Below, in pieces: positions 57,112-64,000 of a DNA stretch of 64,000 bases. Source of the stretch: Paracoccus rhizosphaerae (lineage in GTDB: Bacteria > Pseudomonadota > Alphaproteobacteria > Rhodobacterales > Rhodobacteraceae); NCBI RefSeq assembly GCF_026162645.1, contig NZ_JAOTBE010000009.1, positions 1 through 64,000 on the forward strand, in the 5' to 3' direction. A model generated the notes under the pieces. It searched no databases. It saw only the letters and a program-made list of their open reading frames with translations, and had not been told where the DNA came from. Position 1 is the first letter of the stretch, and every line of letters starts with the position of its first letter. Made by a program: the position numbers and the translations under genes.

Positions 57112-58334
57112 TGAAGATCCTTTTCGTGCACCAGAACTTCCCGGGGCAGTTCCCGCACCTGGCCCCGGCGCTGGCGGCCCGCGGGCACGAGGTCCTGGCC
57201 CTGACCGACGAGAACAACCAGCGGCCAAGCCCCGTCACGACGCTGCGGTACAAGGCGCCGGGGACGGTCCAGACGGACAGCGCACTTGGCCGCACCTTCT
57301 CTCAGGTCGCCGAGCGCGGTCTTCTGGCAGCGCGTGGGGCGCGGGCACTGCGGGACCGCCATGGGTTCCACCCCGACGTCATCATCGGCCACCCGGGCTG
57401 GGGCGAGACGCTGTTCCTGAAAGAGATCTGGCCCCAGGCAACGCTGCTGGTCTATGCCGAACTGATGTACCGCACGCGCGGCCACGATGTCGGCTTCGAC
57501 CCCGAGATCAGTCCGGACCGCGACGAATCGCGGTTCATGACCGTCGCTCGATCGGCGCACCTGATCCAAGGGATCGTCCAGGCGGATGCGGCCATCGCGC
57601 CGACCCGCTACCAGGCCGACAGCTTTCCACCCGAGCTGCGCGGCAAGATCACTGTCATCCACGACGGCATCGACACCTCGGCCGTCGCGCCAGATCCGTC
57701 GGCGCGGCTTTCGTTGCCCGACGGGCGTGTTCTTCGGGCGGGGGACGAGGTTCTCAGCTTCGTGTCCCGGTCGTTGGAACCCTATCGCGGCTTTCACGTT
57801 TTCATGCGTGCGCTGCCGCGGGTGCTGGCGGAGCGTCCCGATGCTCAGGTGGTTCTGGTCGGGGCCGAGGGCATCAGCTATGGCAGCAAGCCCAAGGACG
57901 CCGACAGCTGGAAGCAGAAGATGCTGGCTGAGGTTGGGGGCAAGCTGGACCTGTCGCGGGTGCATTTTCTGGGTCGTGTGCCCTATGGCGATTATCTGTC
58001 GCTGCTGCGGGTGGCGCGCGTCCACTGCTATCTGACCTATCCTTTCGTGCTTTCCTGGTCCCTGACCGAGGCGATGGCGGCGGGGGCCTATGTCGTAGGT
58101 TCCGATACGGAGCCCGTGCGCGAACTGATCCGCGATGGCCAGAACGGACGGCTGGTGCCGTTCTTCGACATCCCGGCGCTGTCGTCGGCGCTGGTCCGCG
58201 GACTGGCCGAGGACCCCGACGCGCCGGCTATCAGGGCGGCGGCTCGGCAGACGATCATCTCGGGCTATGATCTGCATGCGACCAGCCTGCCACGGCAGAT
58301 CGCCTGGGTGGAAAGCCGGGGCGCAATGCGCTAA
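57111..58334 (+). CDS. Glycosyltransferase family 4 protein
   Basis: A 407-residue GT-B fold enzyme. [21 protein letters not shown] at the start is common to a set of GT4 proteins; the C-half has [35 protein letters not shown] and [25 protein letters not shown], with the E-x7-E type nucleotide-sugar binding. The acceptor is unknown; cell-surface polysaccharide is likely. The ATG is embedded in the ATPase stop codon (GTGATG), so it is translated with the peptide transporter, an uncommon partner. Confidence 0.9.
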   Translation: MKILFVHQNFPGQFPHLAPALAARGHEVLALTDENNQRPSPVTTLRYKAPGTVQTDSALGRTFSQVAERGLLAARGARALRDRHGFHPDVIIGHPGWGETLFLKEIWPQATLLVYAELMYRTRGHDVGFDPEISPDRDESRFMTVARSAHLIQGIVQADAAIAPTRYQADSFPPELRGKITVIHDGIDTSAVAPDPSARLSLPDGRVLRAGDEVLSFVSRSLEPYRGFHVFMRALPRVLAERPDAQVVLVGAEGISYGSKPKDADSWKQKMLAEVGGKLDLSRVHFLGRVPYGDYLSLLRVARVHCYLTYPFVLSWSLTEAMAAGAYVVGSDTEPVRELIRDGQNGRLVPFFDIPALSSALVRGLAEDPDAPAIRAAARQTIISGYDLHATSLPRQIAWVESRGAMR

Positions 58335-58365
58335 ATCCCTGCGACCACACCGAAAGGGGCCCGCG

Positions 58366-59775
58366 ATGGCGCAGATCAGGCTGACCAATACCCGCACCCG
58401 CACTAAGGAGGACTTCGTTCCCATCGATGCCGGTAACGTGCGCTTGTACCTGTGTGGACCTACCGTCTATGACCGCGCACATCTGGGAAATGCCCGCCCG
58501 GTGCTGGTCTTCGATCTTCTGGTTCGGCTTCTGCGCCATGTTTATGGCGAAGATGCAGTGACTTACGTCAGGAACTTCACCGATGTCGACGACAAGATCA
58601 ACGCTGAGGCACAGCGCCGCAAGGCTGCTGGACGGGCCGGTACGCTGGAGGAACTGATCGCCGGGCGCAGCGACGAGACCATCGGCTGGTATCATAAGGA
58701 CATGGACGCGCTCGGGGCGCTGCGTCCCGATCACGAGCCGCGGGCAACTGCCTATATCGGCCAGATGATCGAGATGACGCGTGACCTGATCGCCAAGGGC
58801 CACGCCTACGAGGCCGAGGGGCATGTGCTGTTCGACGTGCGGTCGTTCCCCGACTATGGCAAGCTGTCGGGGCGGTCGGTCGACGACATGATCGCGGGGG
58901 CGCGGGTCGAGGTTGCGCCCTACAAGCGTGATCCGATGGACTTCGTGCTGTGGAAGCCTTCAGACGCGGATCTGCCGGGCTGGGACAGCCCCTGGGGCCG
59001 GGGCCGGCCAGGCTGGCATATAGAGTGCTCGGCCATGTCGGCGGCGCTGCTGGGGCCTAGCTTCGACATCCACGGCGGGGGCATCGACCTGCAGTTTCCA
59101 CACCACGAGAACGAGATCGCGCAAAGCTGCTGTGCCCATCCCGATGCAGGCTTCGCCAGGGTATGGCTGCACAACGAGATGCTGCAGGTCGAGGGCAAGA
59201 AGATGTCCAAGTCGCTTGGCAACTTCTTCACGGTGCGCGACCTGCTGGACCGTGGCGTGCCGGGCGAGGTGATCCGGTTCGTGATGCTGTCGACCCATTA
59301 CCGCAAGCCGATGGATTGGACCGAGGCCAAGGCGCATGAGGCCGAAGCGGTGCTTCGGCGGTGGCACGGGCTTGTCGGGGGCATCGAGCCCGCGGCAAGC
59401 CCGGCGCCCGCCGTCGTCGGCGCGCTCAGCGACGACCTGAACTCTGCGGGCGCGATTGCGGCGTTGCACGAACTTGCGGCCAAGGGGGACGGCGCGTCGC
59501 TGCTGGCGTCGGCGAACATGCTGGGGCTGCTGCTGCCGGGAATGGGATCCTGGGCCGAGGCCGGAGATGCGGCGGCGGATCAGATCGCGGCGCTGCTGGA
59601 GGCGCGGCTCGCGGCGCGGCAGGCCCGGGATTTCGCGACTGCGGACGCAATCCGCGACGGCTTCGCAGCGGCAGGGGTCGAGGTGAAGGACACGCCGCAG
59701 GGGCCCAAGTGGTCGCTGGCCGCAGGCTTCGACGCAGCGCGGTTGGCCGAGCTTGCGAAAGTCTACGGCTCATGA
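58366..59775 (+). CDS. cysS: Cysteinyl-tRNA synthetase
   Basis: A 469-residue class I aminoacyl-tRNA synthetase. [16 protein letters not shown] (HIGH-type HLGN, zinc Cys at the start, about 29-44), [11 protein letters not shown] with the zinc Cys, [11 protein letters not shown] and [11 protein letters not shown] (KMSKS, about 280). CGAAAGGGG-type ribosome site before the ATG at 58366; the open frame upstream is antisense-like and unsupported. Overlaps the next gene by ATGA. Confidence 0.98.
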   Translation: MAQIRLTNTRTRTKEDFVPIDAGNVRLYLCGPTVYDRAHLGNARPVLVFDLLVRLLRHVYGEDAVTYVRNFTDVDDKINAEAQRRKAAGRAGTLEELIAGRSDETIGWYHKDMDALGALRPDHEPRATAYIGQMIEMTRDLIAKGHAYEAEGHVLFDVRSFPDYGKLSGRSVDDMIAGARVEVAPYKRDPMDFVLWKPSDADLPGWDSPWGRGRPGWHIECSAMSAALLGPSFDIHGGGIDLQFPHHENEIAQSCCAHPDAGFARVWLHNEMLQVEGKKMSKSLGNFFTVRDLLDRGVPGEVIRFVMLSTHYRKPMDWTEAKAHEAEAVLRRWHGLVGGIEPAASPAPAVVGALSDDLNSAGAIAALHELAAKGDGASLLASANMLGLLLPGMGSWAEAGDAAADQIAALLEARLAARQARDFATADAIRDGFAAAGVEVKDTPQGPKWSLAAGFDAARLAELAKVYGS

Positions 59776-60542
59776 CGTTGGAAGCCTGCACCGAAGCCCT
59801 GCGCCAGCACGATCCCGACAGGTTCGGCGCGGTTCTGGCGGCAGAGGCGCAGGATCGACCCGCGTTGGCAACGCTTTACGCGATTAACCTCGAAATCGCG
59901 CGAACTCCGTTCCAGTCGAACGAGCCGATGCTGAGCGAGATCCGGCTGCAATGGTGGATTGACCGCCTGCAGGAGATGGGCCGCGGTGTGGCGCCGCCGC
60001 TGCATGATGTCCTGACGCCACTGTGGGACGCCTGGGGCGAGGATGCCGGCACCTTGGCGACTTTGGCCGAGGCTCGCCACCGGGATTGCGAGCGTCGGCC
60101 CTTTGCAACGCTTGCCGAGGTGGTGGATTACGTCGATGCCACTGCCGGAACCTTGATGTGGTCCGCCGCGCGCCGCTGCGGGGTGGCCGAGGGTCAGCGC
60201 GACATCGTTGCCCATCAGGCGCGTGGGGCGGGGCTGGCCGCATGGCTTCGGGCACTGCCTCAGTTGCAGGCACTGGGGCTGGGGCTGGGACAACCCGATC
60301 CAGCTGACGCAGCGTCGCTTGCAGTGGCCGCGCGCGACGGGCTCCGGCTTGCCGCGCGCCTGCACCGCAAGGTGCCGCGCCGTGCGGCCGCGGCGCTTTA
60401 TCCCGGCCCGCGCGTGCCCCGCCTGCTGTCCGAGATCATCGCAGGGCGTGTCGATCCGTTCACGGCGACGCCGCAGATCGTGCCGTTCCAGCGCCGGGCA
60501 TCCCTGGCACGGCTGGCGCTGACGGGGCGCTGGTGGCGCTGA
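59772..60542 (+). CDS. Squalene/phytoene synthase-fold protein (NDUFAF6-like)
   Basis: A 256-residue all-helical protein of the SQS/PSY superfamily. [20 protein letters not shown] and [13 protein letters not shown] (about 35-65) match the form seen in the NDUFAF6 (complex I assembly factor) branch. The aspartate-rich DxxxD motifs that bind the diphosphate in true phytoene or squalene synthases are not seen at the expected positions, so prenyl condensation is unlikely. No carotenoid genes are nearby. Translationally coupled to cysS. Confidence 0.8.
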   Translation: MTLEACTEALRQHDPDRFGAVLAAEAQDRPALATLYAINLEIARTPFQSNEPMLSEIRLQWWIDRLQEMGRGVAPPLHDVLTPLWDAWGEDAGTLATLAEARHRDCERRPFATLAEVVDYVDATAGTLMWSAARRCGVAEGQRDIVAHQARGAGLAAWLRALPQLQALGLGLGQPDPADAASLAVAARDGLRLAARLHRKVPRRAAAALYPGPRVPRLLSEIIAGRVDPFTATPQIVPFQRRASLARLALTGRWWR

Positions 60543-60561
60543 GGGAAAAGTTGCTTTTCCC
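60543..60561 (+). terminator. A/T-bearing hairpin after the SQS/PSY-fold gene
   Basis: GGGAAAAG and CTTTTCCC, 8-bp perfect stem with loop TTG, immediately after the stop codon. No U-tract follows, so termination is uncertain. Confidence 0.4.
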
Positions 60562-60620
60562 GCCTGCGCGGCTATGGAAGGAATCGGAAGACCCGGAACG
60601 GGCAGCAGGAAAGGGACCGA

Positions 60621-61487
60621 ATGGCCAAGTTCGACGCAGAGGCTAGGGCAGGCCTGTCGCTGATCGCGCCGCCCTTCCTTTATGCTGCGCTGATCCTTGC
60701 GGCGCCGATCCTGACGATCCTGGCCTACAGCTTCCTTACCGACGGCTATCTGGAGATCATCGGCGACTTCACCTGGGCGAATTATGCCCAGGTCTTCACC
60801 GACCCGATCGTGCGGACCGTCATGCTGCGGTCGCTGATGGTGGCAGCCATCGTGACGCTTGCTACGGTGCTGACGGCGTTTCCGATCGCCTACTATGTCA
60901 GCTTTATGGTCAGGCCCGAACGCAAGGCCATGTGGCTGTTCCTGATCACGATTCCCTTCTGGACCAGCTATCTGATCCGAGTGTTTCTGTGGAAGGTGAT
61001 CCTGGGATATAACGGAGTCGTCAATTCCTCGCTGACCGGGCTTGGCATCATTGACGAGCCGCTGACCTTCATCCTCTATAACGTCAATGCCATCGTCATG
61101 ACGCTGGCCCATGCCTATGCGCCCTTCGCGATCCTGCCGATCTTCGTGGCGCTGGAAAAGATCGACCGGTCGCTGCTGGAGGCCGGGCGCGACCTGGGCG
61201 AAAGCCGGGCGATGACCTTCTGGCGGGTCACGCTGCCTCTGGCGATGCCGGGGGTGATCGCGGCTACGCTGATCGTCTTCATCCCGACCATCGGCGACTA
61301 TGTCACGCCCGAGGTGATCGGCGGCGGCAAGATCCCGATGATCGCGAACCTGATTCAGGTGCAGATGCTGGCACTGGACAACCGGCCGCTCGGGTCTGCG
61401 CTGGCGGTGACGGCAATGGTCATCGTGGCGCTGGTCAGCCTGTTGTTCCTGTTCCTCAACCGACGTTTCCTGAAGGTGCGCCAATGA
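60621..61487 (+). CDS. Spermidine/putrescine-type ABC transporter permease (PotB-like)
   Basis: A 288-residue inner-membrane permease with six hydrophobic segments. IPFWTSYLIRVFLWKVIL and the EAA loop LLEAGRDLGESRAMTFWRVTLP (landmarks EAGRDLGESR) are those of PotB/PotH proteins, and PTIGDYVTPEVIGGG is highly typical. CAGGAAAGGG-type site before the ATG. First of three overlapping genes. Confidence 0.93.
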   Translation: MAKFDAEARAGLSLIAPPFLYAALILAAPILTILAYSFLTDGYLEIIGDFTWANYAQVFTDPIVRTVMLRSLMVAAIVTLATVLTAFPIAYYVSFMVRPERKAMWLFLITIPFWTSYLIRVFLWKVILGYNGVVNSSLTGLGIIDEPLTFILYNVNAIVMTLAHAYAPFAILPIFVALEKIDRSLLEAGRDLGESRAMTFWRVTLPLAMPGVIAATLIVFIPTIGDYVTPEVIGGGKIPMIANLIQVQMLALDNRPLGSALAVTAMVIVALVSLLFLFLNRRFLKVRQ

Positions 61488-62296
61488 ACCGGTCTGGCCG
61501 GGGCCTTCAGGCCTATGCCGTCATCTATCTGCTGTTTCTTTACGCGCCGATCATCCTGCTGCCGCTGTTCGCGTTCAATTCGGGCACGATCATCGCCTTT
61601 CCGCTGCAGGGGTTTTCGACCGAATGGTTCCAGGAGATGTGGGCGAACGCGACGCTGCGCCGGGCACTGACGAATTCGCTGACCATCGCCGTGTCGGCAT
61701 CCGTGCTGGCGACATGCTTCGGCATCTTCGCGGCCCGCGCCTCGACCCGCTTCACGTTCCCCGGCAAGGGCGGCATGATGGGCTTCATCATGCTGCCGAT
61801 GGTCCTGCCGGAAATCATCGTCGCGATGTCGCTGCTGGTCGTACTGCTGGGTATGGGCGTGCAGCTGTCGCTGCTGACGGTGATCGCGGGGCACACGCTG
61901 ATCTGCATGCCCTATGCCATCGCGGTACTGTCCACTGCATTTTCTTCGCTGGACCGCAGTCTGGAAGAGGCCGCCTACGACCTGGGTGAGACGAAGTGGA
62001 GCGCATTTCGCCTGATAACGCTGCCGCTGGTCATGCCGGGCATCATCAGCGCGCTGCTGATCTCGTTCACGATCAGCCTGGACGAGTTCATCATCGCCTT
62101 TTTCCTCGCAGGCAACGAACCGACTCTGCCGACCTATATCTTCAGCCAGCTGCGCTTTCCGCGGGCGATCCCCGTCATCATGGCGCTTGGGACGGTGCTG
62201 GTCCTCATCTCGATCGTCCTTCTGGCGATTGGTGAATATTTCCGTCGCCGGGGCAATGCCCGCATCGGCGGCTCGCCTACCGGAGGGTTGCTGTGA
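61484..62296 (+). CDS. Spermidine/putrescine-type ABC transporter permease (PotC-like)
   Basis: A 270-residue permease with six membrane segments. LYAPIILLPLFAFNSGTII near the start, the EAA loop SLEEAAYDLGETKWSAFR near 160 and ISLDEFIIAFFLAG (PotC-type SLDEFI motif) near 200. Coupled by ATGA to the PotB-like gene and by GTGA to the ATPase gene. Confidence 0.93.
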   Translation: MNRSGRGLQAYAVIYLLFLYAPIILLPLFAFNSGTIIAFPLQGFSTEWFQEMWANATLRRALTNSLTIAVSASVLATCFGIFAARASTRFTFPGKGGMMGFIMLPMVLPEIIVAMSLLVVLLGMGVQLSLLTVIAGHTLICMPYAIAVLSTAFSSLDRSLEEAAYDLGETKWSAFRLITLPLVMPGIISALLISFTISLDEFIIAFFLAGNEPTLPTYIFSQLRFPRAIPVIMALGTVLVLISIVLLAIGEYFRRRGNARIGGSPTGGLL

Positions 62297-63405
62297 CCGA
62301 GGCCATGATCGCCTGCAAGGGCGTGCACAAGTATTACGGCGACTATCACGCGCTGCGCGGCATCGACCTCACCATCCGGGCTGGAGAGTTCTTTTCGCTG
62401 CTGGGCCCGTCCGGCTGTGGCAAGACCACGCTTCTGCGCACCATCGCCGGGTTCGAGGATATCAGCCAGGGCGTCGTCCTGATCGACGGGCGCGACATGG
62501 GCGACGTGCCGGCGAACAAGCGCCCGACCAACATGGTGTTCCAGTCATACGCGATCTTTCCGCACCTGACGGTGGCCCAGAACGTGGCCTTCGGCCTGCG
62601 CCGCGATCCGCGTTCCAAGGCTGACAAGGCCGCTGCGGTCGAGGAGGCACTGACGATGGTCGGCCTGAAGGGATACGGTGCGCGGTCGGCCCACGCCCTG
62701 TCCGGTGGCCAGCGTCAGCGTGTGGCCCTGGCGCGCGCGCTGATCCTCAAGCCCAAGGTGCTGCTGCTGGACGAACCCCTGTCCGCGTTGGACCGCAAGA
62801 TGCGCGAGCAGATGCAGGTGGAATTGATCAAGCTGCAGCGGCAGGTCGGCATCACCTTCGTCCTGGTCACCCACGACCAGGAGGAGGCGCTGGTCATGTC
62901 CGACCGCATCGCCGTCATGTTTGAGGGAGAGATTGCCCAGCTTGACGGTCCCGAGGCGCTGTATGCCCGCCCCGCCACGCGGCGAGTCGCGGATTTCATC
63001 GGCGTGATGAACTTCCTGCCCGCGCGCATCCTGTCCGAAAGCGCCAGCACCGTCACGGTTGAGGTGGCGGGCTTGGGCCAGGTGGAACTGCCCGAACGCC
63101 AGATCAGCCGCGCCGATCCCGACGACGACGGCCCAATGATCGGGTTCCGCCCGGAAACCATGACGCTGCTTGGCCCTGGCGCCACCCACAGCCAGCCGCG
63201 CGAAACCGACGCCACCATCGACGAGGTCGTGTATTACGGCGACATGACCTATTACGACCTGCGGCTGGACGGTGCCGAGGCGCTGGACGGCAAGGCGCGG
63301 CCGGTGCGGATCTCCATGCGCAACGTCTTTGGCCGCGACGTGCAAGAGGTCGGCACCCGCACCCGCCTGGCCTGGTCGCCCGGCTCGCTGGTGCTGTTCC
63401 GGTGA
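62293..63405 (+). CDS. Spermidine/putrescine-type ABC transporter ATPase (PotA-like)
   Basis: A 370-residue ATPase starting at GTG 62293. Walker A LGPSGCGKTTLL (about 38), Q-loop VFQSYAIFPHL, signature [14 protein letters not shown], Walker B LLLDEPLSALD and the switch H in VTHDQEEAL; the C-terminal TOBE part has IGFRPETM. No periplasmic binding protein gene (potD) lies next to these three genes in the window, so the substrate, polyamine or a related amine, is not fixed. Confidence 0.94.
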   Translation: MTEAMIACKGVHKYYGDYHALRGIDLTIRAGEFFSLLGPSGCGKTTLLRTIAGFEDISQGVVLIDGRDMGDVPANKRPTNMVFQSYAIFPHLTVAQNVAFGLRRDPRSKADKAAAVEEALTMVGLKGYGARSAHALSGGQRQRVALARALILKPKVLLLDEPLSALDRKMREQMQVELIKLQRQVGITFVLVTHDQEEALVMSDRIAVMFEGEIAQLDGPEALYARPATRRVADFIGVMNFLPARILSESASTVTVEVAGLGQVELPERQISRADPDDDGPMIGFRPETMTLLGPGATHSQPRETDATIDEVVYYGDMTYYDLRLDGAEALDGKARPVRISMRNVFGRDVQEVGTRTRLAWSPGSLVLFR

Positions 63406-63729
63406 TCTGGCAGGTGTCACGCACCCTTGCGTTGCGCCATGCGGATCAGGCGTTGGGGCTGGTGCGATCCAGAGAGAACATCTGGGCGGCCCGCTGATCA
63501 GCGTGGGTCTTTCCCAGCACGGTTTGAACCCGTCCTTCGCACCTGTGTCTAAGCTGGTTGTGAAGCGTCAAATGCCGGCTTTCCGGCCTCCAGCCTCCGT
63601 AGTGTGCCCGTTCCAAAGCACGCCGGCGCTGACGGCGACGCATGAGAGCTTAGAGGTGATGGCTGGTCCGCAGGCCGTTGCCCATGGCGCCGGCATGGGC
63701 ACGGCGGTAACCGTCTATGCTTTCCCGCA
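63406..63729. other. Spacer with nothing recognised
   Basis: About 320 bp between the PotA-like gene and the P450 gene on the opposite strand. Short open frames on both strands show no recognisable motif, and no U-tailed hairpin was found. GGCTTTCCGGCC-like repeats near 63574 are minor. Confidence 0.4.
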
Positions 63730-64000
63730 TCACCCGTCATTCCGCGGCGTCAGGCGCAGCCAGATGCCGTCGGTGGCGCGGATCGTCAGGCGGGCGACCG
63801 GCATGGGCTGGCGGTCTGTGACCTCGAGCCGCCAGCGACCGACGATGCTGGCCAGCATGATGACGCCTTCGGCCATGGCAAGGCTGGCACCGGGGCAGGC
63901 GCGCGGGCCGGCCGAGAAGGGGATGTAGGCAAGGCGGGCGCTGGCTCTCCCTTCTGGGGTGGCCCATCGGGAAGGGTCGAAGTCGTCCGGGCGGCTCCAC
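63730..64000 (-). CDS. Cytochrome P450, C-terminal part (cut by window edge)
   Basis: The minus strand entering at 63999 reads WSRPDDFDPSRWATPEGR, then YIPFSAGPRACPGASLAMAE, the heme-binding FxxGxRxCxG motif with the thiolate Cys, and ends LTIRATDGIWLRLTPRNDG before TGA at 63732-63730. About 90 residues are visible. The FDPSRW meander is also typical. The rest lies beyond the right edge, so subfamily and substrate cannot be told. Confidence 0.9.
   Translation of the reverse strand, partial: WSRPDDFDPSRWATPEGRASARLAYIPFSAGPRACPGASLAMAEGVIMLASIVGRWRLEVTDRQPMPVARLTIRATDGIWLRLTPRNDG

Noticed and set aside
59361-59771. Upstream extension of the SQS/PSY-fold gene inside cysS
   Set aside because: Gly/Arg-rich out-of-frame reading of cysS; the ATGA overlap at 59772 gives the natural start.

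Overview
The window reads as a chromosomal segment of a high-GC alphaproteobacterium of the Rhodobacteraceae, most likely Paracoccus or a close relative. The grounds are the atpHAGDC order without the Fo genes, a membrane-anchored cytochrome c552 of the CycM type, an Entner-Doudoroff aldolase, a glcDEF glycolate oxidase operon, the ffs-dnaX-ybaB-recR cluster, and typical short ATGA/GTGA/TGATG overlaps. The genus is an inference from gene content, not a database result.

Layout. 1-4.2 kb: a broken IS110 transposase end, two overlapping cyclophilin genes, pgk, a small unknown gene and a class I fructose-bisphosphate aldolase. 4.2-6.2 kb: two kilobases of decayed mobile DNA (IS3 and IS481 transposase remnants, possibly IS5) with lower GC and no intact gene. 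6.2-10.4 kb: clpA, gloB and a methyltransferase. 10.6-15.6 kb: the F1 ATP synthase operon ending in a clear terminator, followed by an H-type lectin-like gene. 16-21.4 kb: hydrolase/isomerase pair, prs, purD, xseA. 21.4-25.4 kb: MFS permease with eda, then rpsB-tsf. 25.4-29.6 kb: LuxR-type regulator, (d)CMP kinase, adenine deaminase. 29.6-36 kb: hisBH, a KtrAB-like K+ uptake pair, a BCCT transporter, a coiled-coil gene plus zapA. 36-43.2 kb: esterase, MFS, DUF599 protein and glcDEF. 43.2-46.9 kb: a heat-shock sHsp gene with an RNA-thermometer-like leader, recR, ybaB, dnaX and the SRP RNA. 46.9-51.1 kb: a cyclic-nucleotide phosphodiesterase-like protein, SRPBCC protein, prephenate dehydratase, cytochrome c552. 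51.2-64 kb: a yejABEF-type peptide ABC transporter with a coupled glycosyltransferase, cysS with a squalene/phytoene synthase-fold protein, a potBCA-type ABC transporter, and the 3' end of a cytochrome P450 gene.

Most of the window is housekeeping: central carbon flow (pgk, fba, eda, glcDEF), energy (F1 ATPase, c552), nucleotide and amino-acid synthesis (prs, purD, cmk, hisBH, pheA), translation (rpsB, tsf, cysS, SRP RNA), DNA maintenance (dnaX, recR, xseA) and proteostasis (clpA, two cyclophilins, sHsp). I found no CRISPR array, tRNA, rRNA, prophage, or multi-gene defence or biosynthetic system. The most distinctive signals are regulatory: a three-hairpin leader before the sHsp gene whose last stem has the U(U/C)GCU/AGGA pairing with a bulged G known from ROSE thermometers, behind a CTTGAAA heat-shock -35 box; a perfect 12-bp hairpin in the rpsB-tsf spacer; and an inverted repeat at the junction of the two opposed transposase remnants.
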